34,278 bases of DNA from contig QXVZ01011445.1 of assembly GCA_008931825.1 (NCBI GenBank), positions 1 to 34,278 of the forward strand. The letters run 5' to 3'. The position numbers and the translations under genes are program-made. Source of the stretch: Phallusia fumigata. Taxonomy: Eukaryota > Chordata > Ascidiacea > Phlebobranchia > Ascidiidae. The notes beneath the pieces are model-generated. The model saw only the letters and a list, made by a program, of their open reading frames with translations, did no database searches and was not told the DNA's origin. Positions 1 to 12,437 of the stretch are shown piece after piece (within the stretch, counting starts at the first letter, position 1; each line of letters starts with the position of its first letter).

Positions 1-126
1 AAGTTCATTACCTACAAAGTACGGTTGAATTATATATTCGGTTTCTGTGATGATACAAAAATTGTTTATGGGATGAACCTTCATTTCTCCTGCATGTTCG
101 TTTTCGAAGTTTCCATGTAACTGGAA

Positions 127-730
127 AGACTAAAACGTCTGTTACAGACATCGCCACGCCCAGCACCAGCGCTGCCACGCCCAATTTTGCCGGGTTCGAC
201 TGCACCATGGAACCGTGGGAAGAATATTGGTCAAGAATTTGCACAATTTTAAAGGCGCATGACGTGCCTGACGACAGGAAACCCATTGTTTTCTTGACTA
301 CAAGTTTTCTTGACGAGGCAAGTACCGTCTGCAAGTTGCTGGCTAATTTAACAGGTCATAGTTCACTGCCAAAAAAGTTAATTACTTAAAATCGTTCCGT
401 TATTGAAAGACTAGTTCAAACCAAACGCTTCGTTGTTCGGGAGCGATTTCGACATTGGAGTGACATGCAGCGCAAGCCAGGAGAAGCAATACGGGAACTT
501 TGCAGCACGAGTCCGTCGAAACGCCAGCACCTGTGACTTCCAATCCATCAAGGATCCTTTCGACGAGACGAAACGCTTTTCACCCGATTTATTTTCTCCC
601 TCAATAATGAAGCCGTATTAAAAAGCCTGTTCAAAAGTCACGAGCTAACATTTTCTCGAGCAAGTTGCCATGGAGACTGAAGACGCAGCTATAGCCATGG
701 AACTCGACACCGCAGCAAGAATCTCTTGCT
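127..730 (+). mobile_element. Decayed Ty3/gypsy-type gag relic
   Basis: Plus-strand reading gives a protein resembling the capsid part of Ty3/gypsy LTR retrotransposon Gag. The first block (about 127-389) has the EPWEEYWSRI pattern with a following helix that matches the usual W-x-x-Y-x-R start of the capsid. Further on, other frames give an R-x-R-F-x-x-W block (about 430-460), a cysteine-containing block (about 500-600), and a SHELTFSRA block near 640-660. The blocks are in the family order but split by stops and at least two frameshifts, so the copy is dead. No protease, reverse transcriptase or LTR is visible. It overlaps the intron or 3' flank of the minus-strand ZP gene. Family assignment is by pattern only. 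Confidence 0.5.
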
Positions 731-883
731 GCCTGGAAGGGTCTATGACAGCCAAAGTTTCGTGACCCGGATTTCTGATAGTTAGGTTGTTTACGAACTT
801 GAAATCAACTTCAAGCCAGAAGCAAAACCCATCTACTGCAGGCCTAGAGCGGTCCCTATAGCGTTGCAAGAGAATCTAATCTA

Positions 884-1016
884 ACCCATGCGTTTTTGCC
901 TGCAGAAACAATCCCCCCCCCCCCCCCCCCCCTAACTATGGGACCCAATGTGAAATGACATTAAAATAGGTAATAGTCTATATGGAATGGCAATATGGTG
1001 AAAGCCACTCTTCTAG
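884..1016. repeat. Dispersed repeat copy with a 20-nt poly-C run
   Basis: Matches 28457-28608 in the same orientation. Shared blocks are ACCCAT...TGCCTGCAGAAACAAT at one end and GTAATAGT-TATATGGAATGGCAA-ATGGT-AAAGCCAC-CTTCTAG at the other. The copy here carries a run of 20 C at 913-932 that the other copy lacks, placed exactly where the two diverge. Type of element unknown. Confidence 0.6.
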
Positions 1017-1298
1017 TTTTATTGCGGATTTATTTTCTTATTGAGGCAAAGAGTTAAAAAAATACCAAAACTTATCGGTTTATTTTTGTAAAGACCTCAG
1101 AAGGCTATTTTTAGGAATTAGGAATTCGATACAAAACATTTCGTTAAATCAAGGCCCGTTGGGGTGAGACTAAGTGTGAATAAAACCGCGATACAAAGAG
1201 TAAACGCTGATTAGCAAACTAGATTTAACAGAAAACATCACACAAAAATGATCAAATGGTAATTTGCATCTCGGATATTAATAATGTTCAATACATAC

Positions 1299-1709
1299 CT
1301 CGAGGCAATAACAGGGTACATCGGCAGGTCTGTCGGAGTCGAGACTCGTGTTGCCCAACATTCTTCCACCTCAGAACATTTATAAGTAAATATAAGACAT
1401 AGAAGAATATCGTCTGGTATTGTTTGTTTACCTGGATTAAAATATCTGTAACTGAAGCCAGGATGTTGTATATTTCCACCTTCACGTAAATAAAATCGGA
1501 CACAGTAATTTGAGCATCTGCAGGGAGAGCGACAGAAAAACTGTTGTTGGCGAAGAGTTGGAGGGAAACGTCAAATTCGAACTCACAGCGGAAGACTATT
1601 GACAGTGATATAGTTCCGTAATATTTCTTTTTCGAGTGTCACTGCACGGTAAATTGGAATAACGAGCGCAACTAACCATTAATAAAAGTCATGTTTTTCC
1701 GAGCGAATA
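1299..1709 (-). CDS. ZP-domain protein, partial (three internal exons)
   Basis: Exons on the minus strand, 5' to 3': 1709-1677 (33 nt, tentative), 1595-1432, 1369-1299. All have AG acceptors and GT donors, and the phases agree. The middle exon encodes a beta-rich stretch beginning FRCEFEFDVS and continuing through DFIYVKVEIYNI. The last encodes VEECWATRVSTPTDLPMYP. A cysteine in an F-x-C-x-F/Y context, then a V-x-x-CWATP-like motif followed by S/T-P-x-D-x-x-x-Y, is the signature of the first half of the ZP-C subdomain. ZP proteins are secreted or membrane-tethered and polymerise into extracellular matrices such as egg coats. The ZP-N half, signal peptide and the rest of ZP-C are not recognisable; they may lie past the left edge, in long introns, or be lost. 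A plus-strand reading of 1315-1602 is also open but has weaker splice signals, so I take it as the shadow. Confidence 0.6.
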
Positions 1710-3356
1710 CTGACAATGGATGAATTGGAAAAAAAGTTGTCAGTGCACAACTTCAGATAGGTTATTTAGGTGACAGCATCTTAAAGCACACACTCGCACC
1801 AATCTACATACGGTGGCACCCACGAGTATTACACTTTGAGAAATGACGAGCCGTTTAACGATTTAAAGATCTGTTTTGGAAATAGCAAAGTCCGGTTCTG
1901 CCAAGTTTACTAACTTGATATTGGTTTATCAAATTATCTAAACTAATTTGAAAAGTGATAAAATGCATTTAAGAGCAAACGATTTTGATCTATGCAGTGT
2001 TTTTTTTACAAATTATTTATTTCGTAATGAAACAAGCGTACATGAAGAATCAACTTAACGTTAAACCGGTGACAACAAAGATATCGTATAGCTAAGAACA
2101 AGAAGAACTGACGGCGGTTGACGATTACAAAAAATATGAGGACCATTCGGATAACGGCAGCCAAATATCCACTAAACGTGGCTTTAGAACAAGAATTTAG
2201 TGGAACCGCGCTCCAACGTCATACACAGTGTACAAATCACGTGACTAAAAACTACGCACAAGACGTAATAACTATTGGCCTAAAATTCACTACTGACAAT
2301 AGGAACATCTACAACGCGCAACGAATACCATCAAAACCAGCACACTTAAAACGACACCGATCGATAAATGAGGAAAATGTGCGTACTCGGGTGGGTGTGT
2401 TCGTCTGCCGAAAGACGCATAAACAAGCACCTTGATGCATGGATAACGTTACTGTGAGGCAAACCACTTCTGCAATCACAAATTAATATGATTTTGGAAA
2501 GAGACAAGAGTTTGTTTTTACATTATTTTTAACAACGGGTGACAAGTTACGCGTACACTATTCTGGGCGTAAATGAATTCACCTTGGCTGAATATCATCT
2601 AAAGTGGGTTAGATTTGCTTTAAAGTATCGGACAAGAAATAGACATTAAGTTAAGATAACCATAGTTCAAACATTGAACAGTGAAAAAATTGTAAGACTA
2701 AGAAACCAAAAAGTGGTAAGGGATACGATACTTGTAATTTACACGAAAAACAGTTTAAAACAAAAACTCGTGGTGATGAAATGTTACAAGGCACGCGATC
2801 GAAAAACACGTTAAAAAGTATCTCAAAAATGAAATCAGTCAATGCAAGTGCGTGTATGAACGATTTAAAAGTTTTTCGGAAATCTTTGTTTCCCTCGGTG
2901 CTTTTACCAAGTAACAAAATATGTATAATGCAGCAATTTGAAAAGTATCATGGTTTTACATTTCTTGAAAATCGAACTTATTACTGTTCTTGAACTGGAA
3001 ACGTGTATATGAGAAAGAGCAGCGGAAAGTAAATCCACCAAACATCAAGTAAATAGAACGAATCTTGATGGAAAAAACTCCGAACTGATGGCGAGGTGCA
3101 AAAAACAGCTGATACGCGAAAAATTCTGTGTCTCACCCACCAACAAATCGCATTTCAAGGCAACAAAAACAAGAGGGCTACAAAAAGTTGTTCAGCCCAA
3201 TTGGATGATGTGGTGATATTGAAAATAGCGCTGAGGCTTTACATACATCTTTATCAGTGCGCAATAAATGTGGAAAATAAAACCAACGAAAAGCTTGACG
3301 AGACCCGGATGCTGTTGGTCGCTGTATCGAAATCGGCGATCGCACGTGAGACGTCC
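1710..3356. other. Gene-poor interval between ZP exons and PPP2R5 3' end
   Basis: No exon with recognisable protein similarity was found on either strand. Upstream exons of the ZP gene would be expected here on the minus strand, but I could not find the ZP-N cysteines. A few open frames of 60-140 codons exist, for example plus strand 3096-3515; its end runs antisense to the last PPP2R5 exon and its content is not protein-like. Confidence 0.5.
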
Positions 3357-6300
3357 TCAAGTCGAGTTCATTCGCTTTTTCTTTTTCACGCAGAGATCGT
3401 CCAGTTTTCTCCACAGGTCATCCCGCTCTTTCTCTTTCTTTTGCTCTCTTCGAAAAGGGAGAAAAGCCGGAGAAGCCGGTTAAAAGTGGTGCGCTTTTGC
3501 ATCGACATCGATTAAAAATTTTCATTTTGGCGAGCCAGCGCATGGCGTTTCCGGTTCGGAAAACCAAGGTTTGATGGACATCTGCCCGTTTCTTAGCCGA
3601 CACAGCAAACAATTTACAAATTCGCTTTACCACCGTGGGCAATTAAAACAACACCAGCACGGGCTGCCAAACAGTATATCTGTTACATGTCGAAATGCAA
3701 ACACATTGCTGATGATGTAATTATAATTAGGTTACAACTTTTTTTATTAAATACGTGTTTTAAAATATCGGAATACCAGAATCACACAATCGGAATACCA
3801 GTATCAGAAAATGTCATCTGATCTGTAACGTTTGCACTACAGTATAATCCTGGTAAGCAATTTTACATGAAATATAAAAGGAGAAGGGTGGCACTCTCAA
3901 CTTGCTGCTCCACATGCACTGTGACTTTTACAAGATATTTTCCACATACGCCATTTCCTAACACTACAATGTACGTACATTCAACAACGACATTACACTA
4001 AGTCCTTGCACTCTTTTTTTAGTTTTAACATAACTGTGTCTACAGGCATAAACGCATGGGTGCTCACATACATTTAGTTGCTGGATAGTGGGAATCTTAA
4101 ACAGGGCAGCGCTTGAAAGAATGCTAAATTCTCAGGATTTAAAAATTTTCAGACCTTTGTTTTCAGTTAATAAACACCACCTTGGCCGCAATAACGTTGG
4201 AGGTCATGTTTTTACACAAACCACACATTATTAGACTTGACTTGGAGACAGTGCAGTAAATTACATTGTGATTGATTTGGGTTAGATACATTGCGGAATG
4301 ATCCTGAGGTTTGGTGTTTGGTAGTTCGAGCTCTAACGTTTAAACACGTGTTTTCTGGCACACCCGTGTGAGGTGCTCGCACTTGATAGGGTTTGTTTGC
4401 ACATTTCTCATTTTCGCCTTTTCAATTTTCTCATTTCAGTTTTGTTGTGCTAGTGCTACAAAAGACCGGGGGTGGATAAAAGCTAAAAACACTACATGGC
4501 AGTAAGGAGAAATTAGCAAAGCTTTTACGCGGCAAAACTTGATGACTTCCAAGTTTGAAAGTTCAAGCGAAGGTTAACAATCGAAAAACAATGGCCACTC
4601 ACTTTTGTCGTTCCGCTTTGTAGGAAGCAGTCAGACTGTCAAACAACTCGCTATTCATCTCCATGAAAGTCTTAAGCACGTTGTACACCAATGCAACGAT
4701 AGTTCTGAAAAAAAAATTTTTTTTTAAATCGCACCGTCTCGTTGAAGCAAAACACTCACGCTAAATTTTGTTCGCCACATTTTTAATGTAAACAAATTAG
4801 TTTTGTTTTCGTAACGGGTTTGGCAGCAACAGCAACAAACACATACGCTTAACTCACGAATCATTTGATTAGATAGCTATCAATATGACGTCACATGCTA
4901 TCTGAGTTAGATTATGGCCAGGGTAAATAAAGTTGATCCGTTTAACTTCAAAGAATGGGCTATAAATGACTCGGTCTACATCACTTAAAGGGGACAGTCT
5001 GGCAAATGGTAAACAGTGTAAACTACATTGGCTCTACTGCAAGCAACGATTCCACAACTAAAATCTAAAGTTTGTTCTAACAATGTGTATGTCACTAAAT
5101 TTAGCAATGAAGGGTTCTCCCGGTTTATGATTGACTCATATACCAACAGCAACAACAGCGCGTTTCCCTTTACAAAACGCAGCAGTTCGCACACATCCAC
5201 AAACAAACAAAAGTGTTAAGCGTAAACGGGTTGCTTTAACCCAAGCCATACCCACTTCTGGAGTTTTAACGACCACAGGGCGCGCGCAAAGAAGAGTTGT
5301 TACATCGCACAAAAGCTGTATTTGTACAAACCAATCTTTCGGGCAGGAGATAAATCAAGCCTTGGCGCAGCCACTGGAAGACTGACGAGGGCCGACTGTT
5401 TGCCAAGCGTCAAGCCTAGCTGCTTCTTTATTGCCCTAGAGGCCGATCGAAACGTCGCGTTAAAGGCATATCTATCTACTGACAGGATGCGCACACAGGC
5501 TGTGTGAATTGAAACAGTGCTCTACTGTGTGTTCTATGTAGAGGAATTTGACGCATTACAGGTTGGCGCCTACACACATTTTTGTAGCTAGAGTATATAG
5601 ACACGCAACACACTTCAATACTCAGAACTGTGTAAACATTTTTTTAGGTTTTAACTTTATGGATTGCTGCGGAAAATGTAATAATGGACCTTATTAATTA
5701 CAGCACAAAACTCGCACTGTTTTGCATAATATTACGTTTTTTTGTGCTTTCTGTGGAACCACGCGACATATTTGACAATAAGCTTTGTGACATGACATAA
5801 AAACTGCCTTCATAAAATTATATCAAGCACAGCAAACACAACTACTTTTATTGCTAAAATAGGCGTCTAAGCAATGCTTCCAACCAATGACTGGCCCCGC
5901 ATAAACTTAATGAGGTTGCTTGTTACACAACCACAACCACATGTAGCAACAAGTGCATTAGACACTGACTTACTGATTCCAGTGCTCTTTAGAAATTTGG
6001 TAAAGGCTTGGAAACATGAGGGGAAGAATTGTTGAGGAATTTTCTTCGATCAAGTTGAGAATGTATTCATTATTCCAGAAGTACAAAGCCCGTTCAGCAA
6101 CCTTTTATCATATCAAAATACTCCACGGTTAGCAAGAAATAAAATATTAGTTGTCAACAGGTTTGCCTAAAAATAATAAAAAATGATACATTACATATAA
6201 ATGAGCAATAAGACATGTTTTTGTCCTGACTGTATAAAATAAGAAGCAGAAAAAGAACACAGAAATTAAGCACTTTTACCTGAAAGTGAGGACTTGCAAC

Positions 6301-9300
6301 ACACTTTGACAGTTGGTGGAAAATATCAAGCTGAACATTCGCAAACTGCGTTGGATCAATTACGTCGAGTATTTCCTCAAGCTCACCCAAAAACATTACT
6401 TCCTTGGAACTGCACGTCTGTGGCCAGTACTTCAATATACCTTGTATAACCTGGAAGCATGCAGGAATGTTTAAACTAAGTGCAACATTTTTAGAAACTA
6501 CATATATTTGTTGGCAAATAGGTGTAGTGATTTCTATGCAAGAGAGCACTGGAGTGGTTTTGTGTTTTTGTAGTGTATGGTTTATGGAAAGGCGCTAAAC
6601 AAACAATGCCAAACCACAAAATGGGCTTAAATTATGTTGGACTTTAAAGTGCTTCAGATTGCAGAGAAAGATAGGGCAACCGCATAGTGCCTTGGTGCGA
6701 TGGAAGCAAAGTCTATTATATTCAAGAGCATTTAAGTCACATGCACAGTGAAGGGTTTCAGTAATGAAAACCTGAATGTAGTAGTACGCCCATAACAAAG
6801 ACATTTCATTCATTCATTGCCAATCTAACAAAAGAAGGCATGTCTTTTATACATTTAAAGTGTACACGATGTTTGGACCAAGACAAAAGGGGGCCCTGTA
6901 GCGGCAACATTAGGTATGATAACTACATGATTTAGTCCTTGGCAAAAAAAATATTTACCCTGGATTCACTTAAGGTTTTTACAAATTTAATAAATATATA
7001 ATTTGAATACTTTTGCGCTGAACATAGCTTGTCAATTTTGACACAATAAAAATGCCAAAAGTCAGCTGGAATGCCAGAAACCTTTATTGCTGTGTTGGTG
7101 GATTTGATTAAAGCACTAGTTTTTCATTAAAAGTTTAAGGGCTTGTGTGCTGTGCTCTACCACCAGTATATAGCAAAGCAAAGTTGAATTGTGGTTGTAC
7201 AGGCCATCAGATAAGCAAAGTATACAATAGACACAAAACTTGGAAATTGAAAAAAGTTTGTAACCTAATCTGATAACTGTTTTGGCCTTCTGACGTGAAA
7301 TACAACGACTTACTGGCTGGGTGAGGGATGAGTCCTTTTCTATGAATTGCACAATGCAGTATGCCAGCTAAAAACAGTTAATTGATTGGGTTTATGTATA
7401 ATTCATTGGTTTAAATATTCTTATATTACCTGGGCATGAAACATGGAGAGTGCCCGAGTTTTATGCAGCGGCAAAAGAACTTTAATAAGAAACTGGCGAT
7501 GCTCTGTTTTTAAGGGAAGTGCAAATCCGTTGATTATGCTGCAAAACCACACAGCAAGAGTTAACAAGATATTTTAATAAGTCAACAAACAGTCAAAGTA
7601 CCTTCCTAAAATTTCAAGGAGCTCTGGAACCCCTGCGAATTGTTCACTCTCATAAATAAATCTGGAAAAACACATTTTGCATTTCATTCCTTTACCAATG
7701 AAAAAAAATCTTTTTCAGCCTTTAACCACTACTATACATACAAACTTACGTCAAAAAGATATTGTTAATATTTCGTCGGATAAATGCTCGCAGGCCTAGA
7801 AACTTTCCGTAAATTCTATGCAGCACAGTTTTTAGGAAGTCCCTTTCTCTTGGATCTTCACTTGCAAACAACTCCAGCAGCTAATACAGAAATAAGCAAA
7901 TAAAATACTGGTAATAGCAATAGTTTTGATAAATTTATGACTGTTGTTTACAATTGACTTGTTGTAAACCAGTGGTTCTCTTTAACCTATTGTATGTAAA
8001 ATCTTTTAGATGGAACACAGCAATGTTTTTGTTTTCTTCATGAAAATATGAATTATTTTGCTTGTACTTACACAAGAGATTTTGTTAACAATTTTGTCTC
8101 ATTAGATTAGTATCAGGCTAATTTTTTGTTTTGTCACTTAAAAAGCAAAACTTACTTTTAAAACAAATTTTTGATCAATATACTTCTTTGCAATTGATGG
8201 TTGAAACTCAGTCGATTCCATGATCCGCAAAAAAAACTCATAGATAAGCTGGTTATAAAAAACAATTTATTGAGAAGATAATAGTAAATGTGAACTTAAA
8301 AAGCACCATGCACCTGTAAGTGTGGCCATGATGCTTCCAATGTTGGGTCATCTTCCTCAGGGTCATACTCTGCTCGCTCGGGTGGAGGTAAAGTCCGCAG
8401 AATATTTTTCGATATCTATGACAACAAACCCAGCGAGTTTTGAAGTGACTGCCTGCAAGCTATTATCACAATTTTAGGCACTTTATGTCAAGATGTACTT
8501 GTAGTGTTTGGGCTTCCAGTAGTAACCCTGGAAAGCCACCAATAACTTGATATTTATCCCTGCTATCATTCAGTGAATTAGCTCAAGAACTTGTACTTTT
8601 GAGCTGTGCATTTAGACCAAAAAGTGGGAAGTGCTTAATAAACTTGTGATTTGTGAAAATAAGTAATACATTTAATAACCTGATGGATAACCACATAACC
8701 AATGATAGCATATAAATAAAGCAGTGCAAGTATTTTGTGTGAATTAAACGTGTGCAAATAATACCATTTCAATAACTTGTGGATAAACAGATTCTATCAA
8801 GACACCATGAGCAGTTGAAACATAGTCAATAAGTTCATTGAGACAAGCTCTTTTAATCTCTTTTCCCTGCAAGTACAAGAGTTGTTGTCTTAATTTTACT
8901 TTCCATTTAATAAGGTAACATAACAAACAAACAACTACAACCCAACCTGGAGATCTTCTATGACGTCCATAAAGTTAAAAATAACACATCCTTGCTGCAG
9001 CTTTTTGGAGAAAAGTTCAGACTGTTCAGCAGGTGAGGCATCTAGAAGTATACAAAATGTGACCATTTGAAAGCATTTTTAGTAGGAGGGATGTAATGTA
9101 TAAAACTGTCAAGAAATATCCAGGACCGAGCCACTGTTTCTATACTAGCACCCTGCTGCCGCACAAAAAAGCAAAAAAATAATTTTGCCACTGTTTTGTT
9201 GGCCTTCGGTACAAACATAAATTTTATTTTACTTTGGGTTAGTATTCATGTTTCATTTGTATTCCAAGTAGGCAGAACTTGGTACAACCTATCACGTTCC

Positions 9301-9664
9301 ACTGGATTTGAAGCAATGATGCTAGACAGGAAATTATATAGCTTGACATTTTGGAGAGAATCATGGAAAAAAAGAATTTTACAGAGCTATATATTGGCAC
9401 ATATTCTGACAACTTTAGTCGACTTTTGTTGTTTTGATATTACAGGTTCCCTTTTTGCAACACTGGCAGCATTTTTTTAAACTGCCGATCATACTTCAAC
9501 ACACCTTTCAGTTGAGGTAGTGCCTTGAGTTCAATTTTTTTCTCCTTGTTAAAGTTTGACGAACTTTGTGATCGTCTTTGGGCAGATTGCTTATGAAGAG
9601 ATTTGCGGTTGAACGGTGTTTCATGATCCATGGCCGGCGCCGAAACGCTTTTCACCTCTTTCAT
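3357..9664 (-). CDS. PPP2R5: PP2A regulatory subunit B56 (B'), complete, 13 exons
   Basis: Exons (minus, 5' to 3'): 9664-9505, 9041-8947, 8866-8765, 8415-8314, 8248-8156, 7880-7750, 7661-7602, 7538-7430, 7367-7314, 6450-6280, 6101-5974, 4704-4603, 3447-3357. They total 1398 nt (465 aa plus stop) with every phase consistent. B56 subunits choose substrates for the PP2A A/C dimer through HEAT-like helices that bind LxxIxE motifs. Family blocks in order: LPQLK (about 48), [57 protein letters not shown] (His about 205), LLPLHK (His about 273), [33 protein letters not shown] and [10 protein letters not shown]. The LHRIYGKF and LLPLHK blocks lie in the known peptide pocket. The N terminus is short and basic; a second in-frame Met lies at 9631. 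The C terminus is short, highly charged, ends RMNST and sits on an exon after a 1155-nt intron. The paralogue class cannot be assigned. Confidence 0.95.
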
Positions 9665-9893
9665 GTAGACTCAACTCATTTACTTTTGCACAAAAGTAAT
9701 CTGATCTATTGAATATGAAACTTGTTCTATGAAACCATCACAGTGGTTAGGTTTAATCGTAAATTGCCAATACCAAAGGCATCATTTTTGGAACTATTTA
9801 AGATGCCATTGTTAACTTAACTAATAGCAATTTTGTAAAAAATATTTCAGAGAAACTGAGGGGCATCCTATTTAAAGTACACCACATAACTGA

Positions 9894-10164
9894 TGGCCCA
9901 GAGGGCCAAGTGGTTAGCGAGACTGCCTTGTGCACCCAAGGTGTTGGTTCTAATCCCATCTCAGTCGCTTGTGTTTCCCTGGGCAAGAAACTTGAGCGGC
10001 ATTGCTCCGAAGTCACCAACTTTAAAAAATCGAAAAAATCGAATAAAAAATTATCCACCGGAACTGCAATGAGACAGGTAGCTTGACGGGGGACTCATTG
10101 TGAGCACAGCGCATTCAGGCATTGTTCCATCCACTCAGGATAAAAATGAAACAAACAAACAAAC
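9894..10164 (+). mobile_element. tRNA-derived SINE, near full length
   Basis: The head has an RNA polymerase III box A-like motif TGGTTAGCGAG (9911-9921) and a box B GGTTCTAATCC (9946-9956) at normal tRNA spacing. A unique body follows (CTTGTGTTTCCCTGGGCAAGAAACTT, split over 9969-9994, then GGAACTGCAATG and a GGATAAAAATG block). It ends in an (AAAC)n tail near 10148-10164. Two more copies of the body, in the same orientation, lie at 11013-11204 and 24351-24585, which shows this is a family. This is the best-preserved head of the three. Confidence 0.85.
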
Positions 10165-11012
10165 GCTGATTTGATTGATGTAGCTGCAGTGCATTCAACC
10201 TTGATCCAACCTTGATCCAACTATGCCTTTTACTTTTTTGCACAACCTAATGTTTCTTTGTGTGGCAGCTATTTCTAGTTTGGTGATTGTTTTAGTGCAA
10301 CTGTATCACCACAATTTTCACCAAGCAAATTAAACTCATCTCAACTTTGGAAAAAACTCATAAGAAATATTTAATAAATAGTAAGAAAAACATGAAACAA
10401 ATTTCAAAGTAAAGTCTGTTTAATATGCAAAACTTGAAGGATTTAAAGGATGCTGTTATAGTTTGAGTTTTATCCAAATTTTTTTAAATGGGTACTAAAA
10501 ATGTAAATGCCTGGAAACTAAAGGTAAAATGCTTTGAAAAAGTTTTGCATGTCGTATAGCTTGTAGTAATATTTCATGTCTCGTATGGAATAATATAATA
10601 TTGTTAACAACAATAATAGTGCATCACTTAGCAACATAAATTCAGACTCCTCGTTAAAAAATATATGCATGCTAATTAGATGCAGTGACTAGGCGAAATA
10701 AAACAAATGACCACTGCAAAAAAGAACGATTCTGTCAAAATGCACTGTTCATAAACTTTAAGATTTAAACACAGATATTGGCAAAACACAACAACTGTAA
10801 CTAAGTACCATGTTTTGCGAATAGCCCACAGCAAAGTCAAAATGATATGCGCCACCACATGGTCAGTTTGCAAATCGAGCATTTTAAGCAGCAATTAATT
10901 AACTTGCAGTCCAATTTAAGGCACATAAATCTAATGTTTAATTTCGAAATTGCACAATAACAGGTTTCCTTGGTTACCCGCCGAACGATATTAGTTTAAA
11001 TAATTCTGTCCC

Positions 11013-11204
11013 TGTCGATCGTTTGTGGTTCCCTGAGCAAGAAACTTAAGTGGCATTGCTCCAACCTAGCGAAATCCGAAGTCACAAACTTTTATAATTA
11101 AAAAGTTAATAGAAATATGACTTAACAGAACTACAATGGGGGAGGTATCTCCAAAGCGTTGTTCCGCTTCGGCCCACCTAAGATAAAAATAAAGCAAACA
11201 ACAA
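11013..11204 (+). mobile_element. 5'-truncated copy of the same SINE
   Basis: Body and tail only. It shares TTCCCTGAGCAAGAAACTT, GGCATTGCTCCAACC, GAAGTCACAAACTTT, the CTTCGGCCCACCTAAG block and a decayed A/C-rich tail with the copies at 9894 and 24351. No box A/B head is recognisable. More diverged than the 24351 copy. Confidence 0.75.
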
Positions 11205-12437
11205 CATATTTGCTATGTCGGTGTGGCCAGCAGGCTGGTTTATTTGGGCTTTCGGTAGAAAACAATAGTTACTCTTACGTTAGAGACAATACGAAATGAC
11301 ATCATTTAAAATTAAATAGTCATTACAAAAAAAACCTGTCAATTATGTTTCTCATTACATTTTGGCAATTTTGTCTCCACTTCCCAATGAAGTTTTGGGC
11401 CGGCCACGCCCTGTGTTTCGGTTGTTTTCAGTATTTTTCATGCCTATTTCATATCTGATCGACGACCCTTACAACAATTTTATTTTACGCGGTATTGATA
11501 CCTTGTTGACCACGACGCATAAAAGCAATCAATCAACTAACCGACCGCAAAAATACGCAGATATCAGTCGATCGGTTAATGTTTTGGCAACTTGTTTCAA
11601 AATGAAAGGTTCTTCATAAGGGCTTTTATAACCTCTTACATTTCTTTTGCTTATCGACCACTTTGAAGATAGCGGCTCTATAAAAATTGGGATCGAACCC
11701 CCTTTGAAAACCACAAGGGTGGATTAAGATATAGGTAAGAAAAAAAATTTAAATTTTGAAAACACTTCACAAGATACAAGACTAGGGACTTTCTCCTGCA
11801 AAACAATTGTTTGCTGGGACCGCTGTTAGCAAACGTAAAACTTTAGGCCCCTAACCTTATTGTGTCATTTGGTCAAATTTTAGTGACCTTAGGGCGATGG
11901 TACGTTTTATATCCAAGACATTAATGTAAAAAGAACCACAAAAGACAGCACAAGTGAATTTTCGCCATTTACATCTATTAAACTCCAGTCACGACCTTTT
12001 TAGCTCAATTATATAGCCTATGTTAGAAAACTGAATTTTACCAGAATGCCATCAACAGTCCGGTCAAGAAACAGTAACAAAATTAATTTGTGAAAATTAC
12101 TGCAACAAAAAACAACCCGATCCACGCTACAGACAAACTTTTACTGAAAAGTTAGTAAGAAACCATCTTAAGCGGGACTATATCGAATTTTCAACAGTAA
12201 AATGTTTTGCATGTAATTTTATGCTTTTGATGATCTTTAGCCATTTGACTTTGTTATCCTTGCTCGTAGCGTATCTGGCTGTTCGACGAAAGTCATGCAA
12301 AAACATTCATCGATAAGTGATCCTTTTTCCAAAATCTCTTGATGACGAGTGACGGCGGAATAGCAATCGTCATTGTTGTACATGACTCAAGTCGTATCTT
12401 TATCCATAACGTACTCAAGCATAGAAAGAAAATCTAC

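Larger units (their letters stand above)
9665..12437. other. Intergenic: PPP2R5 5' flank to region below MEMO1
   Basis: This AT-rich interval has no convincing exon. It contains two copies of one tRNA-derived SINE (9894-10164 and 11013-11204), both in plus orientation, and otherwise unique-looking sequence. The promoter of the minus-strand PPP2R5 gene should lie just right of 9664, but I see no clear TATA box or initiator. No splice acceptor lies immediately before the PPP2R5 ATG. Confidence 0.6.

Noticed and set aside
12-120. Possible minus-strand exon with a TTTGTAG|GTAATG donor
   Set aside because: It is open in two frames, but the phase does not continue the ZP exons and no family is recognised.
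1315-1602. A two-exon plus-strand reading with an AATAAA at 1681, open for about 70 codons
   Set aside because: The minus strand over the same bases gives a clear ZP-domain pattern with stronger acceptors and donors.
2118-2435. 105-codon plus-strand ORF
   Set aside because: It has no protein similarity, no splice or poly(A) context, and a non-ATG start.
7970-7995. CAGTGGTTCTCTTTAACC, similar to a hAT terminus, in a PPP2R5 intron
   Set aside because: No opposite terminus or target duplication was found; it may be a fragment or chance.
9196-9480. 94-codon plus-strand ORF
   Set aside because: It lies antisense within PPP2R5 intron 1 and has low-complexity hydrophobic content.
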